From positions 1 through 11,486 of the forward strand of contig JAEDHB010000043.1 of assembly GCA_016297265.1 (NCBI GenBank): DNA of 11,486 bases, given 5' to 3'. The stretch comes from Butyrivibrio sp. Lineage in GTDB: Bacteria > Bacillota > Clostridia > Lachnospirales > Lachnospiraceae. Below the pieces are notes generated by a model. The model ran no database searches. It was given only the letters and a program-made list of their open reading frames with translations, and had not been told where the DNA came from. Of the stretch, positions 1 to 6,888 are shown piece by piece. A program made the translations under genes and the position numbers. The first letter of the stretch is position 1; the number at the start of each line of letters is the position of its first letter.

Positions 1-53
1 AGAGCAGAGGACTGAAAATCCTCGTGTCACTGGTTCGATTCCGGTTCTGGGCA
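1..53 (+). tRNA. tRNA-Phe (GAA), 3' part only
   Basis: The 5' acceptor strand and most of the D arm lie outside the window. The end of the D stem (GAGC, 2-5), the anticodon stem GAGGA/TCCTC (7-11 with 19-23) and its 7-base loop CTGAAAA (12-18) are visible, placing anticodon GAA at 14-16, which reads Phe codons. The T arm is ACTGG-TTCGATT-CCGGT (29-45, one G-T pair). The 3' acceptor strand TCTGGGC (46-52) ends with discriminator A53. The next bases are CTA, so CCA is not encoded and must be added after transcription. Confidence 0.93.
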
Positions 54-59
54 CTAACC

Positions 60-88
60 AAAACTACATCGCTGATGTAGTTTTTTTC
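60..88 (+). terminator. Rho-independent terminator of the tRNA-Phe transcript
   Basis: A perfect inverted repeat AAACTACATC (61-70) / GATGTAGTTT (74-83) with a 3-base loop is followed by T84-T87. It lies just downstream of the tRNA, so the tRNA transcript ends here and the next gene needs its own promoter. Confidence 0.85.
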
Positions 89-108
89 TTTATATAAATT
101 CAACCATT

Positions 109-117
109 TGATATAAT
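109..117 (+). promoter_or_regulatory. Extended -10 promoter of the patatin gene
   Basis: The extended -10 TGATATAAT (109-117, TATAAT at 112-117) lies 39 bases before the start codon. No good -35 is visible at the right distance (89-94 reads TTTATA), which fits extended -10 promoters that depend less on a -35. The upstream tRNA terminator supports a separate promoter here. Confidence 0.65.
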
Positions 118-155
118 ATACATATAAAAGTGTAATAAGGTAAGAGGGTTTAATA

Positions 156-920
156 ATGATTGATTTTTCGCAACAGCCATGGGGGTTAGTGTTAGCAGGG
201 GGCGGAGGAAAAGGTTCGTATCAGGTCGGTGTATTTAAAGCACTGTTTGAATACAATATTTTTGACAAGATAGTTGCAATTTCAGGAAGCAGCGTGGGTG
301 CAATCAACGGAGCGCTGTTTTCAACAGGCAACCAGCATACGGTGGAGGCGGCATGGGATGACATCACACCAGAGAAAATGCTGGGTCCGGATATCAGTCT
401 GATTGATGGTCATGAAGGTTTTGTATCCAGAGATGGAATGAATGAACTGATTGATAATTATCTAAATTTAGAAGAAATTGCCGATAGTGATAAAACAATA
501 TATGTATCAACCTGTAATTTTGGCAGAAGGGATACAGGGGATTCCGAAATAAATTATTTTACACTTAATAAAAAAAAGCCTGATATGATTAGAAAGCTGA
601 TTCTGGCAACGTCAGCGCTTCCGGCAATATATGAACCGGTTCTGATTGATGGCGAGATTCATAAGGACGGTGGCCTTTTGGATAATTTGCCAATTAAGCC
701 GCTTTATGATATGGGAATCAGGCATTTCATTGTTGTGGAGCTTCACCAGAGAGATATTCCCGAAGAATTATTTCCCGGAGCAAAGTTCGTTTTTATCAGA
801 CCTTCCGATGATATTGGTGAGTTTGTTGATGGGACTCTGGATTTTACAAAAGCGGGAGTTAAGAGACGAAGTGAGTTGGGATACTATGATGCAAAAAGAG
901 TATTGGAATTAACAGAATAA
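156..920 (+). CDS. Patatin-like phospholipase family protein
   Basis: This 254-residue protein of the patatin/RssA-like family is predicted to be a serine acyl hydrolase acting on lipid esters through a Ser-Asp dyad. The glycine-rich oxyanion motif GGGGKG is at residues 15-20, the nucleophile motif GSSVG is at 44-48 (catalytic Ser46), and the DGG motif at 171-173 gives the partner Asp171. All catalytic parts are intact, and the length suits a minimal single-domain bacterial member. No signal peptide or membrane segment is visible, so it is probably cytoplasmic or peripheral. The start is preceded by a purine-rich AAGAGGG (142-148) at normal spacing. The gene lies 26 bases before the kinase-like gene and probably shares a transcript with it. 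The substrate cannot be inferred. Confidence 0.88.
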   Translation: MIDFSQQPWGLVLAGGGGKGSYQVGVFKALFEYNIFDKIVAISGSSVGAINGALFSTGNQHTVEAAWDDITPEKMLGPDISLIDGHEGFVSRDGMNELIDNYLNLEEIADSDKTIYVSTCNFGRRDTGDSEINYFTLNKKKPDMIRKLILATSALPAIYEPVLIDGEIHKDGGLLDNLPIKPLYDMGIRHFIVVELHQRDIPEELFPGAKFVFIRPSDDIGEFVDGTLDFTKAGVKRRSELGYYDAKRVLELTE

Positions 921-946
921 TAATTAAAAGATTGGGATGTGGATAA

Positions 947-1528
947 ATGGCTAAAATATTTGTTTTAATGGGGAAAAGTTCCACCGGAAAAGATACTGTT
1001 TATAAAAGATTGAGAGCAAGCAGCCTTGAGTTCAAAAATGTTGTGATATATACAACAAGACCGATGAGACAGGGCGAAACTGAGGGTGTTGAATACCACT
1101 TTGTAAGTGAGGAAACAAGAGATAATTACTGTCAGACCGGCAAGGTTATTGAGAGAAGAGATTATAATACGGTGTATGGAATGTGGAGCTATTTTACGGT
1201 TGATGACGGCCAGATTGATGTTGCAGGAGACAGTAAATATCTGGTAATCGGAACCCTTGAGTCATATGAGAAATTTGTTGATTACTACGGAAAAGAGATA
1301 GTTGTTCCGATATATATTGAAGTAGATGACAGAACAAGAATTCATAGAGCTATCGAAAGAGAAGATATGCAGGAAATTCCCAAATACTGTGAGATGTGCA
1401 GGCGTTTTCTTGCGGATGAAAAGGATTTTAGCGAGGAATTGCTTGTAAAATGCGGAATTGATAGGCGTTTTGCAAACTATGACCTGGATGTCTGTGTTGA
1501 AGAAATTCTCTGCGGTATAGAAAAATAG
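947..1528 (+). CDS. Guanylate-kinase-like protein
   Basis: This 193-residue P-loop kinase of the guanylate kinase family would transfer phosphate from ATP to GMP or a similar nucleotide. The Walker A loop GKSSTGKDT is at residues 9-17. It is followed by YTTRPMRQGETEGVEYHF, which matches the GMP-binding segment of Gmk (TTRxxRxGExxGxxYxF), and by a DYNTVYG segment in the position of the family's YYG motif. The P-loop differs from the usual GPSGxGKST. The lid region carries a CxxC pair (YCEMCRRF) that I do not recognise from standard Gmk. It could be the cell's Gmk, but a divergent paralogue is as likely, because Gmk usually sits beside rpoZ. In Bacillus the corresponding place before yaaR holds tmk and yaaQ. 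The ribosome binding site is weak (GGGAT, 934-938). Confidence 0.8.
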   Translation: MAKIFVLMGKSSTGKDTVYKRLRASSLEFKNVVIYTTRPMRQGETEGVEYHFVSEETRDNYCQTGKVIERRDYNTVYGMWSYFTVDDGQIDVAGDSKYLVIGTLESYEKFVDYYGKEIVVPIYIEVDDRTRIHRAIEREDMQEIPKYCEMCRRFLADEKDFSEELLVKCGIDRRFANYDLDVCVEEILCGIEK

Positions 1529-1546
1529 CCGAATGTATGATATAAT
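1518..1546 (+). promoter_or_regulatory. Promoter before yaaR
   Basis: The extended -10 TGATATAAT (1538-1546) is preceded at 17 bases by TAGAAA (1518-1523, four of six matches to TTGACA). It overlaps the stop codon of the kinase-like gene and lies about 30 bases before the yaaR start. It could give yaaR-holB-ricT-trmN6-rsmI their own transcript, in addition to read-through from upstream. Confidence 0.6.
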
Positions 1547-1574
1547 ATTTTGATAGCCTGAAAGGAGTGCAATT

Positions 1575-2015
1575 ATGTCAATTAAAGTTTCTGAAGTTAA
1601 TAATGTGCAGCAGGTTGATGTAAAAACTCCTGTTCAGAAGGCAGACGATTCATTCAAGTTCATGCTTGTCAGCAATATTGAAGAGAAGGAGCTTAAGAAC
1701 AAATTAAGCTCGCTTATGGAAGATATTACAAGTCAGGGTGAACGCATTGCCAAACATATGGATGTCGCTGATATGAAAAAATATCGCTCATTAATTAAAG
1801 AATTTATGAACGAAGTGGTAACCCATTCGCATGAGTTCTCCAGAGAAAACTTTTTGGACAGGCGTGGAAGACACCGTGTTTACGGAATTGTACGACTGGT
1901 GGACAAGAATCTTGATGAGCTTGCACAGGAGCTTGTGAAGGATGAGAAGGACAACCTTGCGGTGCTTAATAAAGTGGGAGAAATCAGAGGATTGCTTTTA
2001 GACATTGCAGCGTAA
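1575..2015 (+). CDS. yaaR: YaaR family protein (DUF327)
   Basis: This 146-residue, mostly helical, charged soluble protein has no signal peptide or membrane segment. Length, composition and position match the YaaR/DUF327 family, which in Firmicutes lies directly upstream of holB. The C-terminal half, with its DRRGRHRVYGIVRLVDKNL stretch, is the most family-like part. Its biochemical role is not known to me. It has a strong ribosome binding site, AAAGGAG (1561-1567), and the next gene starts 20 bases after its stop, so it is cotranscribed with holB. The name rests on family resemblance plus synteny. Confidence 0.85.
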   Translation: MSIKVSEVNNVQQVDVKTPVQKADDSFKFMLVSNIEEKELKNKLSSLMEDITSQGERIAKHMDVADMKKYRSLIKEFMNEVVTHSHEFSRENFLDRRGRHRVYGIVRLVDKNLDELAQELVKDEKDNLAVLNKVGEIRGLLLDIAA

Positions 2016-2035
2016 TCCGGCTGGAGGAGGTCATT

Positions 2036-3025
2036 ATGTCATTTTATGATAAAATAGTAGGACACGAAAATATAATAGCTAAGCTTAAGAAAAGCATCGA
2101 GATGAATATGGTCAATCATGCCTATATTTTTAACGGTGAGGATGGCTGTGGAAAAAATATGGTTGCAAAGGCTTTTGCAGAGGCACTGCTCTGTGAAAAA
2201 GGCAGTGTTGAGGGCTGTGGGGAATGTCATTTTTGTGTGCAGACCGCATCCGGCAATAATCCTGACTTAAAATATATTGTACATGAAAAAACGGCAAGCA
2301 TTGGAGTTGATGATGTCAGGGACCAGCTTGTGGGAGATATTCAGATTAAGCCTTACAACGGAAAATATAAAGTATATATAATTGATGAAGCAGAGAAACT
2401 CACAGTTCAGGCACAGAATGCGATTCTTAAGACAATAGAGGAACCACCGGCATACAGCGTTATTATTTTTCTTACAAATAACAGCGAAATGTTTTTGCCA
2501 ACAATTCTTTCAAGGTGCATAACATATGATTTTCGCCCGGTTAGGGAAAGCGTAATTATGGAATATATCATCAGGGAATACAAAATTCCTGAGTATGAAG
2601 CCAAAATGTGCGCTTCCTTTGCACAGGGTAAAATCGGAAGGGCAATTTCCCTTATCAAGTCTGATAATTTTGTCAGAATTAAGGAAGAAGCACTTAAGCT
2701 TTTGAGAAATATACATACCTATGAGATTATTGATTTGGTTGAATCTGTAAAAAATGTTAGTGAATTCAAGATTACAATTAATGATTTTATTGATATAATT
2801 CAGATGTGGTACAGAGATGTGCTGTTGTTTAAGGTTACAAGAGATGTTAATAATCTTATTTTTAGTGACGAGATTAATATGATTCGTAAACAGGCAAGTC
2901 AGAGCTCTTATGAAGGTATTGAAAATATTCTTAAGGGTTGTGAAATTGCCAAAACAAGACTCAAAGCAAATGTCAATTTTGACCTCGCAATAGAGCTGAT
3001 GTTGCTTTGTATTAAGGAGAATTAG
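2036..3025 (+). CDS. holB: DNA polymerase III subunit delta'
   Basis: This 329-residue AAA+ clamp-loader protein is predicted to be the delta' subunit that works with the DnaX protein and delta to load the beta clamp. The Walker A-like loop GEDGCGKN spans residues 34-41. Lys40 is kept, but Asn replaces the usual Ser/Thr, which fits a stator subunit that does not hydrolyse ATP. Cys53, Cys61, Cys64 and Cys67 form the four-cysteine zinc module of DnaX-type clamp loaders. The Walker B-like DEAE is at 117-120 and the SRC motif at 159-161, followed by a helical C-terminal domain. Its ribosome binding site is very strong (GGAGGAGG just before the start). The stop is followed after one base by the ricT start, so the two are translationally coupled. 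Confidence 0.93.
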   Translation: MSFYDKIVGHENIIAKLKKSIEMNMVNHAYIFNGEDGCGKNMVAKAFAEALLCEKGSVEGCGECHFCVQTASGNNPDLKYIVHEKTASIGVDDVRDQLVGDIQIKPYNGKYKVYIIDEAEKLTVQAQNAILKTIEEPPAYSVIIFLTNNSEMFLPTILSRCITYDFRPVRESVIMEYIIREYKIPEYEAKMCASFAQGKIGRAISLIKSDNFVRIKEEALKLLRNIHTYEIIDLVESVKNVSEFKITINDFIDIIQMWYRDVLLFKVTRDVNNLIFSDEINMIRKQASQSSYEGIENILKGCEIAKTRLKANVNFDLAIELMLLCIKEN

Positions 3026-3026
3026 A

Positions 3027-3941
3027 ATGATAAAAGTAATTGGAGTTAGATTTAGACAGGCAGGAAAAGTATACTATTTTGACCCGCTGGATTTTGATAT
3101 TCAAAAGGATTCACATGTAATTGTTGAAACTGCCAGGGGCGTTGAATACGGCAAAGTGGTTCTGGGAATCAGGGAAGTAGAAGAGGATAAGGTTATTCTG
3201 CCACTTAAACCCGTAATCAGGATGGCTACGCCTGAGGATGATGCCAAAGAACTTGAGAATAGAAAAAAGGAAAAAGATGCATTCAATATCTGCCTTGAGA
3301 AGATTAGAAAACATAATCTTGAGATGAAATTGATTGATGCAGAGTATACCTTTGATAATAATAAAGTTTTATTCTATTTTACGGCCGATGGAAGAATTGA
3401 TTTTAGAGAGCTGGTAAAAGACCTTGCGGCAGTATTCAGAACACGAATTGAGTTGCGCCAGATTGGCGTTCGAGATGAGACAAAAATCAGGGGCGGTCTC
3501 GGAATTTGCGGAAGGCCTCTCTGTTGCAGCACCTATTTATCAGAATTTATTCCGGTTTCAATTAAGATGGCAAAGGAGCAGAATTTATCCCTCAATCCGA
3601 CAAAAATATCCGGTGTATGTGGCAGACTTATGTGCTGTCTTAAGAATGAGCAGGATACCTATGAATATCTTAACAGTAAGCTTCCGGACATCGGGGACAA
3701 AGTTTCAACCAATGACGGTTTTGTGGGTGAAGTCAACAGCGTAAATGTATTAAGACAGCTGGTAAAGGTGGTTATCACTCTTGACAATGGTGATAAGGAC
3801 CTTAAGGAATATAAGATTGAAGATCTTAAATTTAAGGCCAGAAAGCGCAAGAATAACAAGATTGATTATTCTGATGCCGAGATTAGACAGCTTGAGGAAC
3901 TTGAGCATAAGGAAGGAAAATCAAGACTTGATGACAATTAA
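3027..3941 (+). CDS. ricT: PSP1 domain protein, RicT/YaaT family
   Basis: This 304-residue cytoplasmic protein has a PSP1 domain. Two copies of a CGxxxCC pattern are visible: Cys161, Cys166, Cys167 and Cys198, Cys203, Cys204. The Bacillus subtilis family member YaaT (RicT) acts with YlbF and YmcA in an iron-sulfur-containing complex that affects RNase Y-dependent mRNA maturation, sporulation and biofilm formation. The cysteines make the same cluster binding plausible here, but that is inference. The C-terminal tail is charged (KARKRKNNK then Glu-rich). Its ribosome binding site AAGGAGA (3013-3019) lies inside the end of holB. The last 11 bases overlap the next gene. Confidence 0.92.
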   Translation: MIKVIGVRFRQAGKVYYFDPLDFDIQKDSHVIVETARGVEYGKVVLGIREVEEDKVILPLKPVIRMATPEDDAKELENRKKEKDAFNICLEKIRKHNLEMKLIDAEYTFDNNKVLFYFTADGRIDFRELVKDLAAVFRTRIELRQIGVRDETKIRGGLGICGRPLCCSTYLSEFIPVSIKMAKEQNLSLNPTKISGVCGRLMCCLKNEQDTYEYLNSKLPDIGDKVSTNDGFVGEVNSVNVLRQLVKVVITLDNGDKDLKEYKIEDLKFKARKRKNNKIDYSDAEIRQLEELEHKEGKSRLDDN

Positions 3942-4668
3942 TTTGAAGGAAGATGAGCGCATTGATGATTTAATGCGCAATGGTTTCAAGCTGATTCAAA
4001 ATACAGGGATATTTTGTTTTGGGATGGATGCAGTTCTTCTGTGCGCATTTTCACATATTAACGAGAAGGACAGGGTTCTTGATATGTGTACCGGCAACGG
4101 AATTATACCGATTTTGCTCAGGGCGAGATACGGATATGGCGATTATACCGGTATTGAAATTCAGGATATCAATGTTGATATGGCAAAGAGAAGTGTATTG
4201 CTGAATGACATTGAGGACTGTGTAAAAATAATCCGTGGTGACGTTAAGGAAGCAGGGACACTTTTTGGTGGCACCTGCTTTGATGTTGTAACAGTAAATC
4301 CGCCATATATGAAAGAAAATCATAAGCTGAAGAGCCCAAATGACTGCAAGGCAATTGCAAGGCATGAGATAATGTGTACCTTGGAAGATGTGGTCAGCCA
4401 GGCTTCAAAAGTGTTAAAACACAACGGAAGATTATATATGGTACACAGACCGGCAAGACTTGTGGAGATTTTTGAATCCATGCGCCGCAATCATATTGAA
4501 CCCAAAAGAATGAAGATGGTACATCCCCATGCTGACAGCGAAGCAAATATGGTTTTGATTGAAGGTGTCAAGGGAGGAAAGGCAATGTTGAAAACTGAAG
4601 CACCGATAGTAGTATATGATAAAAATGGCGGATATACAGAGGAACTGCTGAAACTTTACAACAAATAA
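3931..4668 (+). CDS. trmN6: tRNA1(Val) (adenine(37)-N6)-methyltransferase family protein
   Basis: This is a 245-residue class I SAM-dependent methyltransferase of the TrmN6/YabB family, predicted to methylate N6 of adenine 37 in tRNA1(Val). The N-terminal LKEDERIDDL matches the family start (EDERxDxL). SAM-binding motif I VLDMCTGNG begins at residue 49, and the N6-adenine catalytic motif NPPY is at 123-126. The open frame continues upstream, but ATG 3931 gives the family-typical N terminus. It overlaps ricT by 11 bases in another frame. The only purine-rich stretch (GGAAGG, 3911-3916) is rather far, so translation probably depends on coupling to ricT. The precise substrate is inferred from family. 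Confidence 0.88.
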   Translation: MTINLKEDERIDDLMRNGFKLIQNTGIFCFGMDAVLLCAFSHINEKDRVLDMCTGNGIIPILLRARYGYGDYTGIEIQDINVDMAKRSVLLNDIEDCVKIIRGDVKEAGTLFGGTCFDVVTVNPPYMKENHKLKSPNDCKAIARHEIMCTLEDVVSQASKVLKHNGRLYMVHRPARLVEIFESMRRNHIEPKRMKMVHPHADSEANMVLIEGVKGGKAMLKTEAPIVVYDKNGGYTEELLKLYNK

Positions 4669-4679
4669 TGGAGGTTATT

Positions 4680-5534
4680 GTGAATACTGGAGCAATTGGA
4701 AAATTATATCTATGTGCAACACCGATTGGCAATCTTGAGGATATGCCGGTGCGTGCAATCAGAGTAATGAAGGAAGCTGATTTGATCGCAGCGGAGGATA
4801 CCAGAAACAGTATAAAATTAATCAATCATTTTGAGATAAATACACCTATGACCAGCTACCATGAGCATAACAAGGTGGATAAAGCGGCAGTACTTGTGGA
4901 AAAAATGCTGTCAGGTCAGACAATTGCGTTGATAACTGATGCAGGAACTCCGGGAATATCAGACCCGGGGGAGGAACTGGTCAGACAGGCAATAGATAAT
5001 AATATAGAGGTTATCCCTATTCCGGGTCCGGTGGCATGCATTAATGCGCTGATAATATCCGGGCTGCCTACAAGAAGATTTACCTTTGAGGCATTTCTTC
5101 CTTTTGATAAGGCTGAGAGGGCAAGAGTGTTATCAGAGCTTAAAACAACTACCTGCACCATCATAATATATGAAGCTCCTCACAAACTTGTCAGGACACT
5201 AAAGGAGCTTACAGAGTGTCTTGGCGGCGACAGAAGAATTGCAGTGTGCAAGGAATTGACGAAGAAGCACGAAAGAGTTTACAGGGCAACTCTCTTTGAG
5301 GCTGCAAAATATTATGAAGAAAATGAACCCAAAGGGGAATATGTACTTGTAATTGAAGGAAAAAATCCTTTGGACATCGTCAGGAAAAATCAGGAGGAAT
5401 GGCTTTCGATGAGTATTGAAGACCATATGAATTACTATATTTCACAGGGGATTGATGAGAAGGAAGCTATGAAAAAAGTGGCGAAGGACAGAGGCGTTTC
5501 AAAGAGAGACATTTATCAGTCCATCAAAATATGA
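4680..5534 (+). CDS. rsmI: 16S rRNA (cytidine(1402)-2'-O)-methyltransferase
   Basis: RsmI 2'-O-methylates C1402 of 16S rRNA in the decoding centre, using SAM. The tetrapyrrole-methylase-fold signatures are all present: LYLCATPIGNLEDM near the N terminus, AAEDTRNS, ITDAGTPGISDPG, IPGPVACINALIISGLP and GEYVLVIEG. The length (284 residues from GTG) is normal for the family. GTG 4680 is chosen because a perfect GGAGG (4670-4674) stands five bases before it. The alternative ATG 4668 overlaps the trmN6 stop (TAATG), adds four residues, and would place the GGAGG inside the gene. This is the last gene of the cluster and is followed by a terminator. Confidence 0.93.
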   Translation: MNTGAIGKLYLCATPIGNLEDMPVRAIRVMKEADLIAAEDTRNSIKLINHFEINTPMTSYHEHNKVDKAAVLVEKMLSGQTIALITDAGTPGISDPGEELVRQAIDNNIEVIPIPGPVACINALIISGLPTRRFTFEAFLPFDKAERARVLSELKTTTCTIIIYEAPHKLVRTLKELTECLGGDRRIAVCKELTKKHERVYRATLFEAAKYYEENEPKGEYVLVIEGKNPLDIVRKNQEEWLSMSIEDHMNYYISQGIDEKEAMKKVAKDRGVSKRDIYQSIKI

Positions 5535-5584
5535 CAAGGATTTTTATAAAAAAAAACTAATAAAATAAGGATTGTTTTTTCCGG

Positions 5585-5630
5585 CGTCAAAGCTATTGAC
5601 ATCAGCATAGCTTTGGCGTTATTTTATTTC
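5585..5630 (+). terminator. Rho-independent terminator after rsmI
   Basis: A 12-bp stem, CGTCAAAGCTAT (5585-5596) / ATAGCTTTGGCG (5607-5618), with one G-T pair and a 10-base loop is followed by the T-rich TTATTTTATTT. It ends the housekeeping cluster. Its loop contains TTGACA, discussed in the findings. Confidence 0.82.
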
Positions 5631-5645
5631 TACATTCATATCAGG

Positions 5646-5668
5646 CGGATGGGTTCCCATCTGTTTTT
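5646..5668 (+). terminator. Terminator-like hairpin before the surface cassette
   Basis: CGGATGG (5646-5652) and CCATCTG (5657-5663) form a 7-bp stem with a GTTC loop and one G-T pair, directly followed by T5664-T5668. It could be a second terminator for the rsmI transcript or a leader attenuator of the downstream cassette. The core GATGGG-TT-CCCATC is also a 14-base dyad that could bind a protein. Confidence 0.55.
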
Positions 5669-5736
5669 CCATTCGAATTTATTAATATTAAGGGAGGTGT
5701 CATTTCATCAGAAAGCGTAAGGATATTTCAGTTGAT

Positions 5737-6372
5737 ATGCTTGAAAAACTTGTAGCCGCTTCAGGAGATGATTTTGTTAAGGGATATGTAAGATATCGTA
5801 AAATTCATCCATGTAAGGGATATAAGGAAATCAGAAATAAAGCGGCAAAAACCCTGAGTAAGGTTAAGGGCGGACGCGAAACAGATGAAAATACCATAGT
5901 GGCGGTAGTCGGTTTTCAGGGATATCTTTTGCTGATTCCGATTATATTTTGTATTTTTCTGTCCGTAATGTTCGGAAGAGGTACGAAAGCAAAAAATTTT
6001 CAGAACAGGATTCAGCATGCAGAATATGAAACTATAGAAACTCTGCCTGAGGAAACCGTGGGAAAATATGAGAATAATTATATTAAGGTTCCGGGGCTTA
6101 CGGATCTTACCGTAACAAAGGAATCCCCGGTGCTGCCGGTATATAATCCTTCCGGCAACAAATGTGTGATGGTATATGAGAGCTATATTGCCGGAAAGAA
6201 GGTTGCGTTCAGTGACCGCCTCAAACCCGGAGAAAACAGTGAGATTGATCTGTATAATGGAATCGGTTCAGTGGGCCGGTATTTACTGGAGGTTCACTGT
6301 AAGTCCTTCGGATTGGAGAACAATGAAAAATACAATAGTGTAGTTCAAAAAATATATGTAAATGTGAGGTAA
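5737..6372 (+). CDS. Single-pass membrane protein with extracellular beta-type domain
   Basis: This gene has no assignable function. From the first ATG it is 211 residues: a basic cytoplasmic N terminus (1-50), one hydrophobic membrane segment (about 53-79), a polar linker (80-115) and an extracellular domain. That domain, containing VYNPSGNKCVMVYE, AFSDRLKPGENSEIDL and GRYLLEV, resembles small beta-sandwich modules of Firmicute surface proteins; this is an impression, not a database match. The positive N terminus predicts N-in, C-out topology. The ATG has only a weak, distant AAGGA. A much stronger GGAGGTG (5693-5699) points to an in-frame ATC at 5707, which would add ten residues (IRKRKDISVD). 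The stop is three bases before the next gene, and this is the only cassette member with a membrane anchor. Confidence 0.75.
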   Translation: MLEKLVAASGDDFVKGYVRYRKIHPCKGYKEIRNKAAKTLSKVKGGRETDENTIVAVVGFQGYLLLIPIIFCIFLSVMFGRGTKAKNFQNRIQHAEYETIETLPEETVGKYENNYIKVPGLTDLTVTKESPVLPVYNPSGNKCVMVYESYIAGKKVAFSDRLKPGENSEIDLYNGIGSVGRYLLEVHCKSFGLENNEKYNSVVQKIYVNVR

Positions 6373-6375
6373 GGT

Positions 6376-6888
6376 ATGAAAAAAATAATGGTGATTATCG
6401 TTGCAATGGCAATGATTATATCTTCCACAAATGTGGTTGATGCAAAAACAGTAAGCAGCGCCGGAGAAACTGCCAGCGTTCCCGTAAAATACAGTGTTAA
6501 CAATACAGGATTTATTATTGAGATTCCGTCGGTAATCAATGTGGGAAGTGAGGATTCGACTTTTGCAATAACTGCGGAAAATGTTAATCTCAGACCCGAT
6601 GAGGAATTGTCGGTTGTTATTACTGAAGGATGTGATGACGAGGGATATGTGAACTTATTGAGACAGAAAGTTCCGGAAGGTAAAAAGGTTGCAATTCTGA
6701 AGACGAGATTGTCCGTGCAGGATAACAATCTCGGAGAGAACAAAACAGTAGCGAAATTCGTTGACAGTGACAAAAGCAATACCAATCTTCTGGGCGAAGT
6801 TAAGATGAGCGGAATTGTAACTGATAAGAATACGGAGGCCGGGGACTACATGGGAACCCTTGTTTTTGAAGTGGAGCTTAAGCGATGA
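6376..6888 (+). CDS. Small secreted protein with AGDYxG C-terminal domain
   Basis: This gene has no assignable function. The 170-residue product starts with a typical signal peptide (KK, hydrophobic core, cleavage probably after VDA at residue 23), leaving about 147 mature residues. The mature part is beta-rich and ends TEAGDYMGTLVFEVELKR. This pattern is shared with the end of the next gene's product, and the two C-terminal regions appear homologous. There is no LPxTG motif, lipobox or C-terminal membrane segment, so it is either released or held non-covalently, perhaps by the membrane protein encoded upstream. The start has GAGG at 6366-6369, inside the end of the previous gene. It overlaps the next gene by four bases (ATGA), a sign of translational coupling. 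Confidence 0.78.
   Translation: MKKIMVIIVAMAMIISSTNVVDAKTVSSAGETASVPVKYSVNNTGFIIEIPSVINVGSEDSTFAITAENVNLRPDEELSVVITEGCDDEGYVNLLRQKVPEGKKVAILKTRLSVQDNNLGENKTVAKFVDSDKSNTNLLGEVKMSGIVTDKNTEAGDYMGTLVFEVELKR

Noticed and set aside
1..120. tRNA 3' end as an integration site for a mobile element
   Set aside because: No integrase gene and no second copy of the tRNA 3' end occur in the window; the next gene is an ordinary patatin gene.
3781..3930. Upstream extension of the trmN6 reading frame from ATG 3781
   Set aside because: This part lies wholly inside ricT in another frame and has no family-like sequence. The EDERxDxL start typical of the family begins just after ATG 3931.
5535..5584. A-rich and T-rich tracts after rsmI as a separate terminator
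   Set aside because: The A run and T run could pair only weakly and have no GC stem; the hairpin at 5585-5618 is a far better terminator.
5697..5720. Short open frame GTG to TAA (seven codons) in the cassette leader, as a possible leader peptide
   Set aside because: Its GTG is part of the ribosome binding site itself and has no site upstream, so translation is unlikely.
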